A stretch of 64,000 nucleotides of DNA, taken from NCBI GenBank assembly GCA_029953675.1, contig JAMWBK010000004.1, positions 124,001 to 188,000 of the forward strand, read 5' to 3'. Origin of the DNA: Rhodosorus marinus (lineage: Eukaryota > Rhodophyta > Stylonematophyceae > Stylonematales > Stylonemataceae). Position 1 is the first letter of the stretch, and every line of letters starts with the position of its first letter. Position numbers and translations under genes: made by a program. The notes under the pieces are model-generated. The model was not told the DNA's origin and did no database searches. It was given only the letters and a program-made list of their open reading frames with translations. Shown here one piece after another: positions 38,766 to 50,340 of the stretch.

Positions 38766-41085
38766 GGCTTTACTGGCTTTATTAGCTTAGCCTAAAGCGC
38801 TACGCTAACCGTGAAAAGGAACTAAGTACTAGGTAGGGAAGCGTGCAAACCCAGGCGCTGATGGCGCGCCTCGGCAAGCATGCTGCTCGAATATAGGCAC
38901 AGAGAGACACTTAAACGCCGCAAAAAGTTCCAAGTATTCAACAGGATGCTCAGTGAAACATTTCCGCAACCACTCCAAACCCGACTTCTCCACGTGACCA
39001 AAGCTTTCCACAATGAAAGGCTGGAACCGGTGTGAGCGACCCTCAGCGCGAGGGAGGCTGGCCATACCCTCAGCATACCGTCGTTCCTTCACGCGGCGAA
39101 GGACCGAAGCAGCTGCTCCCCGGCGGCAGGCGGCAGCCGTGAGATGGGCGCTTGCCACAGGGCATGTAATCGCGAGGTCAACATATGCTGAGCGTCTGGC
39201 GGCGGCATCGGAGACGAGGAGATCTGCGATACAGCGGGGCGGTGCCCTATCTGAGACCGATCTGGGTAGTTTCGATTGCACCTCAACCGTATGCCCTACC
39301 CGAGTCCAACATTCGCTGAGAATGCACTTGAAGCGAGTGCGACGCCTCGTACGAAGACATCTCAACAGTCCGCATGAACCTAAGAAATGGTAACCACAAG
39401 CATCGATCCGACTCTCACATCCCGGACAGAAAGACGGCCGATTAGAGTGCCACGGAGCTTGTGGCAAACTCAGGTAAATCCGTGCGGCAGAGCGAAACTG
39501 GAAGGCATCCAGACGGTGACCAGTAAGGACGGCAGGGTCGTTAACCACAAATGTGATAGATGGCCTCCCATGCCGCGGAGGCGAGCGGCGGTGGTAGGCA
39601 GTGTGAGTGGAGAGTTGAGCAAGATTGCGTGAGCGGTACTGTGTTGGCCCCAGGTGAGGCTATGTTGAATCACATCAGTGCGCGAGCTCCACAATCGGCT
39701 CAGACTCGGGTAATCGGCAAGCGGTGACCCGGGGCTAGCTTCCCCCTCGTCGGCGAGTACTCTGTCGATGGGAGAGTCCTCGAGCGCCTCAGTTCGTCCC
39801 CATGACAGCTCCTTCCAGGAGCGAAATCTGGATCGGCTCTCGTCCGGCACGGCGTTGCACTTACTGAACGCCTGTTGCAGAGCATCGTAGATACTCAAAA
39901 GTGGCGGCGGAAGGGTCACGGGGTCTTCGCTAGTCAGTGCTCTAGCCAAAAGGCAAGCACTTCGCATCCGAAAACTCACCAAGGTGCGAAGCGCGGTAGC
40001 CCAGGAGGCGACCGCCGCAGCCGAGCATACGAGTCCACGGTCGGCCACTCCAAATCCGCCTAATCGTAAAGGTAGGGCAATCTGGTCACGAATTAGGTCC
40101 CTGTCAGAAGCCGCTTCCACATCCAGGGGTTCATCCAAGAGCGTTCCCCAGTGCTTCGCCTCGTCCGCCTTGGGTGGCATCCACGAGCCCCAGCGCGGTG
40201 GAAGGCTTCGCAGCCAGTAATTCAGTCGAGGGCCGGCACAAAAGCGGCAGAGCAGGCAAGCCGATTGGAGCATGCTGTCCGGTAGGCGCTCAATGGCGTC
40301 GGTGAGCTGCTTATGGCGCGCTAAAACTCGTTCGCAAGAGTCTTGGACAAAGTTGTCACTCCCCAAACCCACGCCATGGTGCTCGAGCCCCGCAGGTTCA
40401 CCAAAGGCTCGGAGACTAGGTGGCAGGGAGCCCCTCGAAACTTCACGCGGGCCGAGAAAACGGCATTTTTCGGGTTCCACGGTTAGACCTACTCCACGTG
40501 CGATTGCTTCGACCTGGGTCAATCCCCGAGCCAAGTGCTCAGGGGTGCCCAGCAACGTCAAGTCGTCGTGGTAGGCACAGATGCGAAGATCCGGCACCTC
40601 AGCCGCCAGGCTCTGTAGCACGAGCTGCAAGGCACACGCGTGAAGGACAGACCCACACGGATCACCCTGTTGAACGCCAGTACGTGCTGCAAAAACAGAG
40701 CCCTGCGTTGTCAAGTAAGGGAGGCTCCCCCCTGCGTAAATACCGGATAGGAACGGCCACGCCTCCGGGAATACCCTTCGAATCACCTCCAAAGCATTCG
40801 TCCGCGAGACGCTGTTGAACGCGTTACGGAAGTCAACCACCAAAGCGCCCCAATCCGGCCTACTGGCTCGCTCGAGCTTTTATCGCATGGATGATTAGTT
40901 CGCAACCCCTGGAAAATCCCAATCCTACCTGCCAAGGCGCCATAAAGGCGGTGACTCGCTGGCGTAGGCGCTGGCATAGCCACTTCCGGCGAGTTTCCGT
41001 AGACTCTCGACCATGCCGATCGGCGGAGACACGGGTGTGCCGGCTCGTGGCCGGGTTTCGTTAGCAAGCAAAGCTGTGCCCGTGG
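38766..41085 (-). mobile_element. Family B copy (GIYAGGS subfamily), 5'-truncated
   Basis: Minus strand from near the LTKPGHEPAHP region of RT to the tail at 38770. It carries VVDFRNAFNSVSRT, ARTGVQQGDPCG, AYHDDL, knuckle CPGC...C and SAYVDLAIT. Frameshifts occur near 39500 (after FQFRSAARIY) and about 40990, so it is inactive. It is closest to the plus-strand copy at 7.4-9.5 kb. Confidence 0.9.
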
Positions 41086-41089
41086 GCTT

Positions 41090-41143
41090 TACTAGCTTTA
41101 TTAGCATAGCCTAAAGCGCTACGCAAACCGTGAAAAGGAACTA
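41090..41143 (-). mobile_element. Family B tail-only copy (~50 bp)
   Basis: Consists only of TAGTTCCTTTTCACGGTTTG, the stem-loop and TAATAAAGC, lying between two other copies. It is a 50-bp 5'-truncated insertion. Confidence 0.8.
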
Positions 41144-41349
41144 ACTAGCACAGCCTGAAGCGCTAAGCAAGGCGTGAAAAGGAACTAAGAACTAGGGAGG
41201 GAAGCGTTCAAACCCAGGCGCCGATGGCGCGCTTCAGCAAGCATGCTGCTAGAATATCGCCACAGGGCGGCACTCAAACGCCGCAAAAGCCCCAAGTACT
41301 CAGTAGGATGTTCAGCGAAACATTTCCGCCACCACTCTGAACCCGACTT
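41144..41349 (-). mobile_element. Family B 3' end copy (~205 bp)
   Basis: From SGSEWWRKCFAEHP codons to a tail with AAGC / GTGC variants. Its 5' end is fused to the preceding tail, so the tail is read in frame as GYANKAKS. Confidence 0.85.
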
Positions 41350-41940
41350 TGCTTTATTAGCATAGCCGAAAACGCTACGCAAACCGTGAAAAGGAACTAA
41401 GAACTAGGTAGGGAAGCGTGCAAACCCAGGCGCCGATGGCGCGCCTCAGCAAGCATGCTGCTCGAATATCGCCATAGAGAGACACTTAAACGCCGCAAAA
41501 GTTCCGAGTATTCAAAGGGATGCTCAGTGAAACATTTCCGCAACCACTCCAAACCCGACTTCTCCACGTGACCAAAGCTTTCCACAATGAAAGGCTGGAA
41601 CCGGTGGGAGCGACCCTCAGCGCGAAGAAGACTGGCCATACCCTCAGCATACCGTCGTTCCTTCACGCGGCGAAGGGCCGAAGCAGCTGCTCCCTGGCGG
41701 CAGGCGGCAGCCGTGAGATGGGCGCTTGCCACAGGGCATGTAATCGAAAGGTCAACATATGCTGAGCGTCTGGCGGCAGCATCGGAGACGAGGAGATCTG
41801 CGATACAGCGGGGCGGTGCCCTATCCGAGACCGATCTGGGTAGTTCCGATCCCACCTCAACCGTATGCCCTACCCGAGTCAAACATTCGCGGAGAATGTA
41901 CTTGAAGCGAGTTTGACGCCTCGTACGAAGACCTCTCAAC
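41350..41940 (-). mobile_element. Family B 3' end copy (~590 bp)
   Basis: Open from MRGLRTRRQTRFKYIL to the stop at 41397, containing CIADLLVSDAAARRSAYVD. Its 5' end is fused to a diverged tail (GGCTATGTTACTTAAAACTC). Confidence 0.88.
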
Positions 41941-42045
41941 TGGAGTTTTAAGTAACATAGCCTGATGCGCTACGCAAGACGTAAAAGGAAACTAGGGACT
42001 AGGGAGAAGAGCATGCAAGCCCAGGCGACGGGAATACCCCTTTCC
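41941..42045 (-). mobile_element. Outermost, diverged family B tail
   Basis: The CCTAGTCCCTAGTTTCC and GCGTAGCGCATCAGGCTATG elements are recognisable but mutated. It marks the oldest copy and right border of the array. A further trace (CTGCGCGGGGCGTAAGG) is at 42312-42330. Confidence 0.7.
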
Positions 42046-42426
42046 TTCCAGAATGTAAGGGAAGGAGTTACTTAGAAGTTCTTTTCTGGTGGTCCCTTTG
42101 CTGGAGAGGCCGGGGATGTGCCAAGCCTTCGTGTTCCGTTTCTCTACATATCATCTTCACGAAGTCTCGTAGGGAGTTTCTTCGCCTCCGATACGAACGG
42201 AGAGTCCCCTTTGTGGGCGAATTCCCGCGGCCACAGTACGACGGAGATGGAGGGAGCATAAGTATGCTTCTGGGCATGACCGATTCGTAGTTCAATGTCC
42301 TTTTTATTTCTGCTGCGCGGGGCGTAAGGGTCTTGAAACTATGAAAAAAAACGCCTTAATCCGCAAAACTTTCGACGAAAGCAGCTCAACCACGGAATTC
42401 CTTCGCACAAACTGGTCACGTCGTTT
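42046..42426. other. Spacer and 3' flank of Spondin-domain gene
   Basis: No coding frame supported. Confidence 0.4.
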
Positions 42427-43107
42427 CTACTTGCGAGTGAACTTGACCGTGCCAACCGGCACGCCGCCGAACATCGTACCGAGGATGGAGACAATCTTGT
42501 CATAGGGCTTAGTTGCCTTATCCTTGGACGTAAACTTCTTCCCAGAGTCGGTTCCAGCATCCCACACGCTAAGGTTTCCCTTGTACTTCTTAACCCACTT
42601 ACCTTTGCTGTCGCACAACTCCACATTGTCCCATCCAGTGTACCAGTCCGGGCTCGGGGCAAGCATAGATATACCGGAGCTCATGGATCGGTAGCCGTCA
42701 AGCTTAATAAGGAACGCAACTTTCTCAGTTCCATCTGGGGTTGGTCCTTTCGAGGCATCATACCAATACACGTTGCGTCCGAGTTGTGCCTTGAGCTCTT
42801 TCAGCAGAGCCTTGTTGTTACCGGTTTCAGCAACATCCTGGACACCCTTTGTGGCGAAACCTCCTGGAGTCCACATGGTATATCCGTCACCATGGGAGCA
42901 AACAGTTGTCGGAGAGAAGTGACCGTCTGCAGGGTATGCCCCAGGGTGGGTCATGCCGGTCCAAACATACTTCACCACCACTTTGTAGATTGCCTTTCCT
43001 TTGCAGGTCTTATGATGCGCTCTCGACGAAGGGTCAATCTGGACGGAGGACGCGAGCGCGCATGCTGCGAGCACGACCAAAAAGAAAACGAACACCTTGA
43101 AGTTCAT
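42427..43107 (-). CDS. Secreted Spondin_N-domain protein
   Basis: Encodes 226 residues. The ATG at 43107 is used; the 12 codons before it start with TTG. The signal peptide MNFKVFVFFLVVLAACALAS is followed by a domain that fits Spondin_N: KVVVKYVWTGMTHPGAYPA, HFSPTTVCSHGDGYTMW, ASKGPTPDGTEKV, the hallmark SMLAPSPDWYTGWDNVELCD and VWDAGTDSG. In animal spondins this domain mediates matrix or membrane binding; here it is the only domain and fills the protein. There are no TSR repeats. It is probably released to the cell surface or wall. A TATA box lies about 105 bp upstream. Single exon. Confidence 0.85.
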   Translation of the reverse strand: MNFKVFVFFLVVLAACALASSVQIDPSSRAHHKTCKGKAIYKVVVKYVWTGMTHPGAYPADGHFSPTTVCSHGDGYTMWTPGGFATKGVQDVAETGNNKALLKELKAQLGRNVYWYDASKGPTPDGTEKVAFLIKLDGYRSMSSGISMLAPSPDWYTGWDNVELCDSKGKWVKKYKGNLSVWDAGTDSGKKFTSKDKATKPYDKIVSILGTMFGGVPVGTVKFTRK

Positions 43108-43210
43108 TGCTTTGTTCCTTGCAACCTTCTCCGCTACTTTCAAATCACCGACTGCTGCTGCTTGTCCTCAGTCGCTGGAGATCTAGATCATCCGTGCTCG
43201 GTGGTTCGGT

Positions 43211-43220
43211 ATTTATACCT
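43211..43220 (-). promoter_or_regulatory. TATA box of Spondin-domain gene
   Basis: GGTATAAATA on the minus strand, about 105 bp before the ATG. It implies a leader of about 75 nt. Confidence 0.55.
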
Positions 43221-46200
43221 TCTCGCCATATTCGAATGGATCCCATCCACAATCCAGTGTGGCATGAGCAACATCTGTAGGACGGCAAGAAACCCAACAA
43301 TGTCAATATCTCTAATCAAAACGATCATATGCCGTCGATCGCCGTCAGATCTCGCGTTAGAGCACTGAGTCTCACAAGCGACTTAACACGACCAAAGACA
43401 AACCTAAACAAAAAGCCGAAAAAAGAAAAGGGAATCGAGATCCACGCATAACAAATATCGGGAATTGCCCTTGTCAAATCACGCCAACGATCCTTCCCCC
43501 CTGCCTGGATTCGGCATGAGATCTAGTTCGATAGTCACCGGGCATTCAACCCCCCTAAGAAGACTCTGACCGCCGTCTGATTTTCACCGAATTTGCTTCT
43601 CAGGAAACCAAATTTTCCAAAACTTGGTGTCAAGAGAAGCAATCACCCGAAGATATGCGTTCCACACCAAGCATAACAGGTGGACTGCTTGCTTCCCTTC
43701 GTCACCACAATCGCTCCACCACCTCTAGAAAATGACTCGAAAAAGGGGTGGGCGAGGGAATATTCTCTCCTGTCTTCTCCAACAGCTGTAACCCCCTTTT
43801 GGCGAGTACCGCTTTATGAGGGCCAACTTCTGTTCTCGATATCTACTTTATTCTCAATTGAAGGGGATCGGATGCACTAGAGACCCAAACCCAAGTCCGT
43901 TGTGCAGCGAAGTTAGTTTTTTTCGTCTCTCCTATTCTTCACCATCCACCACCCCCTCTTCCCCCCTTTGCAAAACCATTGGCCCTTTTTTTGGAGCCCT
44001 CCAAGATTTTCTCCTCTAAACACCTTTCCCGGCCTGCGCTTAGCGCGGCTTGGTTTTGACGGTTTCAAAGTAAACTTGGAAACCGACCCTGTTTTATGGA
44101 CAAAAAAATATGGGGCTAAATATCTAAATCGAGGACTTAAGTCCCCTTCGTTCGTGCTGTGGCTCCCGTCAAATGCTACACCGTATATGCCTTCTGATGT
44201 GAAGAGGGGAAGAGCGATCTTCATGGCTACGTGGTGGTCTTTTTATTCGTTCACTGCGTTTTTTTTGGTTTTCACCCTCTGATTAAACGAATTTTTTTGT
44301 TATCCGCTTAGTAGTATCTTTTTACACCTCCACAAATTCAATTCATTTCATTAGCATCGTGGAGTGTGCGAGTAAGAGTTTCTTCCAGTTTTTCCTCGTC
44401 ACTCAATAATTCCGGGATTGTAATTTCTACCCTCTATTTCAGCAAATTTCTCTTTGATTGACAGTAGTTTAGGGTTTCTCCAAAATCTTACTGATCTTCT
44501 CCTTCGTGTTGGTGACGTCCTTAGCAGTTTAGGGTTTCTCCAAAATCTTACTGATCTTCTCCTTCGTGTTGGTGACGTCCTTAGCAGCTATATGGGGAAC
44601 GACTATTGTATATGATCTGTTTTCCACCTTATGATCTGGAGTGATCGTTCAACGTAGAAAGAAGCTCCCAACTGGGGGGGGGGGGCCTGATAGGTGAGGA
44701 GGTAGAATGGGAATGGGTGGTGTGGTAGTTGTTCGTCAGACCCTGGGCAGCTGTTGGAAAATGAGCCCCGGGCCACATGCCAAGTTTCACAAATATTTGA
44801 GCAGGTTGTTTGGGTATATGCTTGTTTCTCTAACGATGGAGGAAACATCGCGTGCTATGCCAGTCAAAGTTATATCAGTTCAAGAATGAGTGTACTACCA
44901 GCTACCCCTTGCGCTACGCGGATTGTTGTTGTTGTTGTTGATGGCTTGTCTCTGATGACAGCAAGACTTGCGCCAGGACATCCGTGACACACCCCTCCTA
45001 CAGTCCTCGGAGTCCACACGATTCTAATAAGTTTACGCAGGTTCTAGAGGGCAAACCGCTGCCAGATGGCTCGTGGCTATCGATCACCTCGCCGAGGTCC
45101 CCTCCCAGCTACGCAAAACTGCTGAACGCGAATGATCGACACCCCAAAAGCTCTATCTAGGTTTCCTTCCCGCATTGACCATGCCGATCATAGAATCAAT
45201 ATGGGCTAAAGAATCTTGAACGACAAAATTCTCAAAACTAGTCAAACGCGAACTCATTTAGTTCGCGCTAGAACGAGGTGAATCCATTTCCCAAATCCAA
45301 TTGTTCTCCATGTCTTCGATATTGACACCCCTTACCAGCTGAAGATCATACACATATTATATCCAATAAAATACAAATATATTAGTCAATGCTGTCTGTA
45401 AGTCTGTACAAATACCCCCAGGCCAACGACGTACTAAAACTTCTACGTTCTGAGTTGGTAGAGATTCACAAAATCTCATGTGACTCAAAGTCGCGTTATG
45501 TAGGACAATCAAATTTCTCTAATAGCGTTGTGCACTCATCACATTCTTTCATCTATTCACATTTCGTTTTCCATCACGGTTTGCTCCCACGCGTCTCAAT
45601 AGAACCGCATCATACTTTTTCACTTTTTGCATCTTAAAAATATCCAAAAACAAAAAAAAACAAAAGAATTTCATCCCCCTGCCCCCAAATTCCTTCTTTC
45701 TTTTTTCCCCATAAAACCAAACGAAAAGTTTTAAAATAGTTTTCCTTTGAATAACGAGAGCTCGGTAGATCATGCTATCGAGGGTTCTAGAGGATAGTCG
45801 AAATATATGTTTGTTGGTAGTAAATGAGTAGAATCTACCCTATTCGATCCACGTTTTCCGCGTTCTTGGCCGGCGGCTAAGGTCACAACGATAGCCTCGG
45901 TCTACGTATTTCAGCGTTGCCCTTTTACTTCTCTTTCTAGATATCATATCTCATTAGAAAACTTCATCTAAACAACCTTATTTGCCGAGCCTCCGACTAA
46001 ACAAATTCATTCATTAAAATAGGGCACGAGATAAAAACATGGGTTTAGTTCGGTTTCAAAAAAGTCCTCACCGTCTCGCCACGCGCGGAGGGAATTATTG
46101 AAGAAATTGGGCTGACAGCTTGGTTGTTCGCTTTTCGATAGATTATGTGCTCTTGTTCGGATCGGGAAATAAGTGTTTTTGGTAATAGCGCACACCACCA

Positions 46201-46511
46201 TGGAAAGGGTTTGATAAGCATCCCATTCGTATAATGATCGGATAGGGAACCGTTTTTTGAGTACCAGTGCCAAGTTTGATATGATGGTTATGAAGATAGT
46301 ATATTAGCTGCCAACCGCCTAAGCCTGAACAGACTCGGGGGGGCTGAGCTCCAAGGGCCCCCACGTAGCAATAACGAGATCATCTTTTTCTTAACCCTCA
46401 GCGTTTCGCCAGTTTCCAACTCCACAAGAGATTGTTGGGGGGAATATCACGCATTCTCATTTCCTTATCCTCTAGTTCCAGTACACACCAACTACAACAA
46501 CAACAAAGAAA
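43221..46511. other. 3.3-kb region without a confident gene
   Basis: Contains an open plus stretch at about 43990-44280 (LGFDGFKVNLETDPVLW...) that ends in CTCTGATTAAACGAATT, like a family A-type tail, so possibly another retroelement end. It also holds a 14-nt G run at 44674, a (TTG)5 tract at 44925 and a family A-like tail GCCTCCGACTAAACAAATTC at 45983. No splice-supported gene was found. Confidence 0.35.
44466..44585 (+). repeat. Exact 60-bp tandem duplication
   Basis: AGTTTAGGGTTTCTCC...GACGTCCTTAGC is present twice, head to tail, without visible differences. Confidence 0.95.
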
Positions 46512-46789
46512 ATGGAAGCTGCACTTACTGCGACACGTGAGTTTTTTTCTCACAAATTTCCCCTTGCTGGCCGCCGAGGACCGGGTTTGGACTCTGTAAG
46601 GCGGAATTCAGTACGTTTCGACCTGTTTTTTCTTACCAGGGTTTTGCAAGACCCTTTGTGTATGGACGGAATGATCCAAGAATGGTTAGGTCTTAACGCG
46701 ACGGATAGAGAAACGCGCAGAGAAACCCAGTTGAAAATAGAGAAATGTGAGGCCTCCAACATGCTGGTCTCTATGCATGCTGTTTATTG
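46512..46789 (+). CDS. Small candidate gene, possibly spliced
   Basis: ATG 46512 follows a CAAC-rich leader typical of a 5' UTR. Eight codons later is a strong donor (ACAC|GTGAGT), and a good acceptor TTTTTTCTTACCAG lies at about 46640. Unspliced, the frame runs 92 residues with a charged, helical C-terminus (NATDRETRRETQLKIEKCEA). Splicing at the best acceptor shifts the frame and stops soon after, so the true structure is unclear. No domain recognised. Confidence 0.3.
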
Positions 46790-47018
46790 ATCCAAATCAA
46801 AAGAATTGATGGCGATAACTTGGTAACGCACGGCTGCCGCGATGATATTATATTAGCTCCTGTGGCGGTGTTCTACTCATGAAGGCCAAATTGTGTTCTA
46901 ATCCTCATCTCTCGTAAGTTTGGCAATTCGGAGCCCATAGTAAAAGTCATGCACAACAGTTTGCTTCATCCGTAGAATCGGACCCATGCAGCTATCCTTC
47001 TTCGCAACAAACGATGTA

Positions 47019-48192
47019 CTAAGACCGGTTCTGATTTGCTATTCTCGTCTGCTCGTATCGTTTTTCCGATCCAGGAATGCTTCCGAGGATTCCGGTTTGG
47101 TAGTCAATCATGGCTTGACGTATCTCCTCTTGCGTAGTCATAACAAACGGACCTGCCCAGGCTACGGGCTGGTTGAGTGGGTCTCCCCCAAACACTAGGC
47201 AACCGAATTCCTCATTTGCGGATATGACTTCAACGTCTCCCTCCTCGGATTCGAGTACTGCAATTTCTCCTTCCTTCATGTCTCTCCCACAAACCTGCGC
47301 TCTACCTCTAGTTGTTCGCCAGAGAAGGAGCCAAAGAGTTTGGTTTTAGCTCAACTAAGGCGATGAAGCCGGAATTGGAGATTCCTTGTTCGCCTGTAAC
47401 AGCGTACCGGTAGACGTAGACGAATAAGCGCTTCACGTCAGGGTCAAACGACACTTTGCCGCTGTTTTCGCCGAATACGTCGTAGTAAACGATCGGAGTT
47501 ACGGTATCGATGTGAGCCGCCGTGTCCTTGAACTTTCCAGCGAGCACCTTGACAGTAATCTGCCCATCGTCCGACTTGGAGGACGGAATCTCTGTTGCCT
47601 TGAGCTCCTGGTATCTCGGCTTTGTCATCTTCTTCTCCTTCGGCAGGTTGACCCACATCTGGAATCCTTCCACTGCCGTATGGAACGAGCAAGGGTTTTA
47701 CCGAGGTTAGATTCGGTGCCGCTTAGAATACAGACTTCATATTTCTAGCTGTTTGAGCTTACGTGACCCTCCCTTCTCGAAAATTTCGTCCCCGGGCATC
47801 TCGCTGTGAACAACACCAGCACCGGCGGTCATCCACTGCACATCTCCAGGGTTGAGAGTCCCTGCGTGCCCGTGCGAATCCAAGTGCTGCATCTGACCCT
47901 GTGTGTTCATGGGTGTTCCGTTCAACGTTAGTTGCGATGTTCTCAACATCCCGCATGCACTCAACGGAGTCTGCGGAGTGATTCTGCCGACAGAGGATGT
48001 CTAACCTTGAGGATGTAAGTAATAGTCTCCTGCCCTCTGTGGGGATGGTCGGGAGCTCCAACCGCCTCCTTCGGTCCATAGGTTGCTGGACCCATATGGT
48101 CGAGCAGCAGAATTGGATCAAACCTTTCGGGTGGGATGTTCGGCCGCCGTACAACGAAGCCACCACCCTCAGTTTGCGTCCGCGTTTTCTGC
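47019..48192 (-). CDS. Pirin-family cupin protein (4 exons seen)
   Basis: Proposed exons on the minus strand: 48192-48006, 47898-47763, 47672-47356 and 47294-47019; introns 107, 90 and 61 bp, all GT-AG and in phase. Pirin landmarks in order: [25 protein letters not shown] with the metal-binding His; [10 protein letters not shown] and the [16 protein letters not shown] box with the other metal ligands; GFQMWVNLP; and C-terminal [19 protein letters not shown]. Length of about 305 residues is near the usual 290. No in-frame ATG precedes the first exon; a likely acceptor (CTGTGCAG) at 48193 suggests an upstream exon, with a strong donor GTAGGT at 48335 as candidate. Pirins bind iron and act as redox-sensitive nuclear cofactors or quercetinase-like enzymes; which applies here is unknown. 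Confidence 0.85.
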
Positions 48193-48335
48193 ACAGTTTC
48201 TACTTTCCTGTTTTACAAAATGCGAAGCGAGAAAAGCCCATTCATCTCCATTCAGCCAACGACCAGGACCTCAAGGGAGCGACAACTGCAAGCTCTGACA
48301 AAAACAAGTTCAGAAAACGGACAAATCAGACCTAC

Positions 48336-50014
48336 CTCATTGTCATCGTTGATAATACTCGCCTGGGACACCTTCCTCGTACAACAACTGATCCAACAAA
48401 CGCCTGCATCTCTCCTCATTCACCTTGTTCACCTGTTAGGTCACCACAAACCATTTCCCCACCAGAACCTCACTATTAATACTCTCGCAACCCCCTTCAT
48501 CCAGCTTCACAAACATGTACGAACCTTCTAAAAAGTATTCAGAAACTGCTTTTGTTAAGACAGCAATGCAATTTCTATCCCCCCCTATCCAGATCATTCC
48601 AACTTTATCTACAATGGCATGCCAGATCTGTTCATTTTAGTGCGCCAGGAACGATTGATTGCCTGAGCGGTCAACGGACAGGGTCCGGTGAGATTCGCGC
48701 TATTAGTGCGCAATAGTGAATGTACTGCTAAGGGCTTCTGTAAGATATTTGTTTGGTGAGCAACAATGCAAAAGGCACTGGATGCTTCTCTACTCCGGTA
48801 TTGAGTGCAGATCATTAGCGGGCAGCAATGCGCAGAGGACTTAGGAGCCAACAACGATGTAAGAGTTCCTCAGTTACTATGTAATAGTGAATACACTGGA
48901 TGCTGCTGACAAGCCTTCGGGAGGACTTGCTCAGAGACTGAGCAACGGCAAGCCACTGAATGCTGGTGCTCGGAAAGATGTTATGGCTCAATGTGGCGTA
49001 CTGGGCGAATGAACGAAGGGCTTGGGAGCCAACGGCTACAGAATATTTGCTCGGCTAGTGAGCAACCATATACGTGCTGGATGCTGCTTCGTTGGGAAAG
49101 AATTCTGGCTCTGGCTGCCGCACAACGCAGTGACACCGGTAACCCCACCGTCACTGGAAATTTGTTCAGGAAGTGAGCGATAGTGAAGGCACAGAATGCG
49201 GCTTCTGTGACAGACTCCTGTGTCAACGCACGAGTTGCCTGAGATAACTACCCTTGATTGATTGTGCATGAGGGATTTACGACTTTTTGAGTTGATCACT
49301 TCCCAGCTTCGTAGCCTTTCCGCACTCCGCCGTCATGAGGATCTGTGCACAGTATTCGCCCAACGGAGAGAGCTACCAAGTTGTCCAGCGCGCAATACTA
49401 GTGATATCTCCTCCTCATTCAGTTGCGAAGCAACAGTAGTAGCATCCACGGAAAGCCAACAAAATCCAACCTCGGCCCCCGAACGATAATAAAACGTTCA
49501 GAAAGAGAATTATTCCTACCACCCAACTATAACCGGGCAAAGGTTAACACCATGTCCCCCACGCAATAGCTAGCAGACAGCACCCGATCATTCAGCCGGA
49601 AGTGCAACTATCTATTCCCTTGACAGCAGCTTTCCTCTCCATCTCCAGTAAGAATCATAAAACGAACATCCAGACGCCCGGTAGGTCAGAACAGCAGAGA
49701 GATAGACAGCACGGGACGGACAAAATCCCACTTTCTACGTTCGAGAATTTACTCGGTGGTGTGGTTTTTTTTCAAGTCGTCTTCTTCCCCGGAGTCTCTG
49801 AACAACGAACCCGCCCACCTCCGCGCTTTCCACAAGAGGACAAGAGTTTTTGGCGTCGATGACCCCATGAGGAATGGAGAGAGAGGGACGGGGACTTCAC
49901 GTTTTAACGTACGGGTATTGTGTGCCTGACTCTATTCTGCGCGAGAGGAAAAGTAGCTCCGGAGACTCCCAAAGCAAAAGAGCTTTGTCGTCGTCTCGTC
50001 TACAACGAGCAAAG
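48336..50014. other. Intergenic; degenerate repeats, then 5' region of coiled-coil gene
   Basis: Holds the 5' flank of the pirin gene, the repeat array at 48690-49215 and, from about 49900, the leader of the next plus-strand gene. No supported gene. Confidence 0.4.
48690..49215. repeat. Degenerate interspersed repeats (GTGAGCAAC...CTGGATGCTGCTTC)
   Basis: Five or six irregularly spaced copies of ATTTGYTCRG, about 5 nt, GTGAGCAAC, about 10 nt, CACTGGATGCTGCTTCTG. Clear ones are near 48745, 48895, 48930, 49050 and 49160. Confidence 0.5.
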
Positions 50015-50282
50015 GTGAGTTTTTGAAGTCATTGGAATCGAGATACTTTTTTTTTTTTTCCGTGGTTTTGTGGTGTTGGAATTTGGGGCGACCTGGAGAT
50101 GTTTTTCGTTCTCGTGGTTGGCAAAGAGGGAGCTTCCTTGTCGTCAGTGAAGGGAAAGCAGGGTGAGCGCAAGGGGCAGACTTAGACAGACGCTGACTTG
50201 GCGTGATGAGGTGAATTGTTTTTGGGAGTTTTCGCAAAGTATTAAGTGATTGTTGACGGAAAGTTTTTGGGATGTATTTTTA
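50015..50282 (+). other. Predicted 5'-UTR intron of coiled-coil gene
   Basis: AAAG|GTGAGT at 50015 and TATTTTTAG at 50282, the latter 58 bp before the ATG. Inferred from splice signals only. Confidence 0.35.
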
Positions 50283-50340
50283 GGTTGGAGGAAGGAAGGT
50301 TGATTGCTTTTGGGAGAGAGGGTAGATTTGATTTGGAAGG

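Noticed and set aside
44466-44600. TTTAGGG telomere-like motif
   Set aside because: Occurs only once per 60-bp duplicate and is not tandem; not a telomeric tract.
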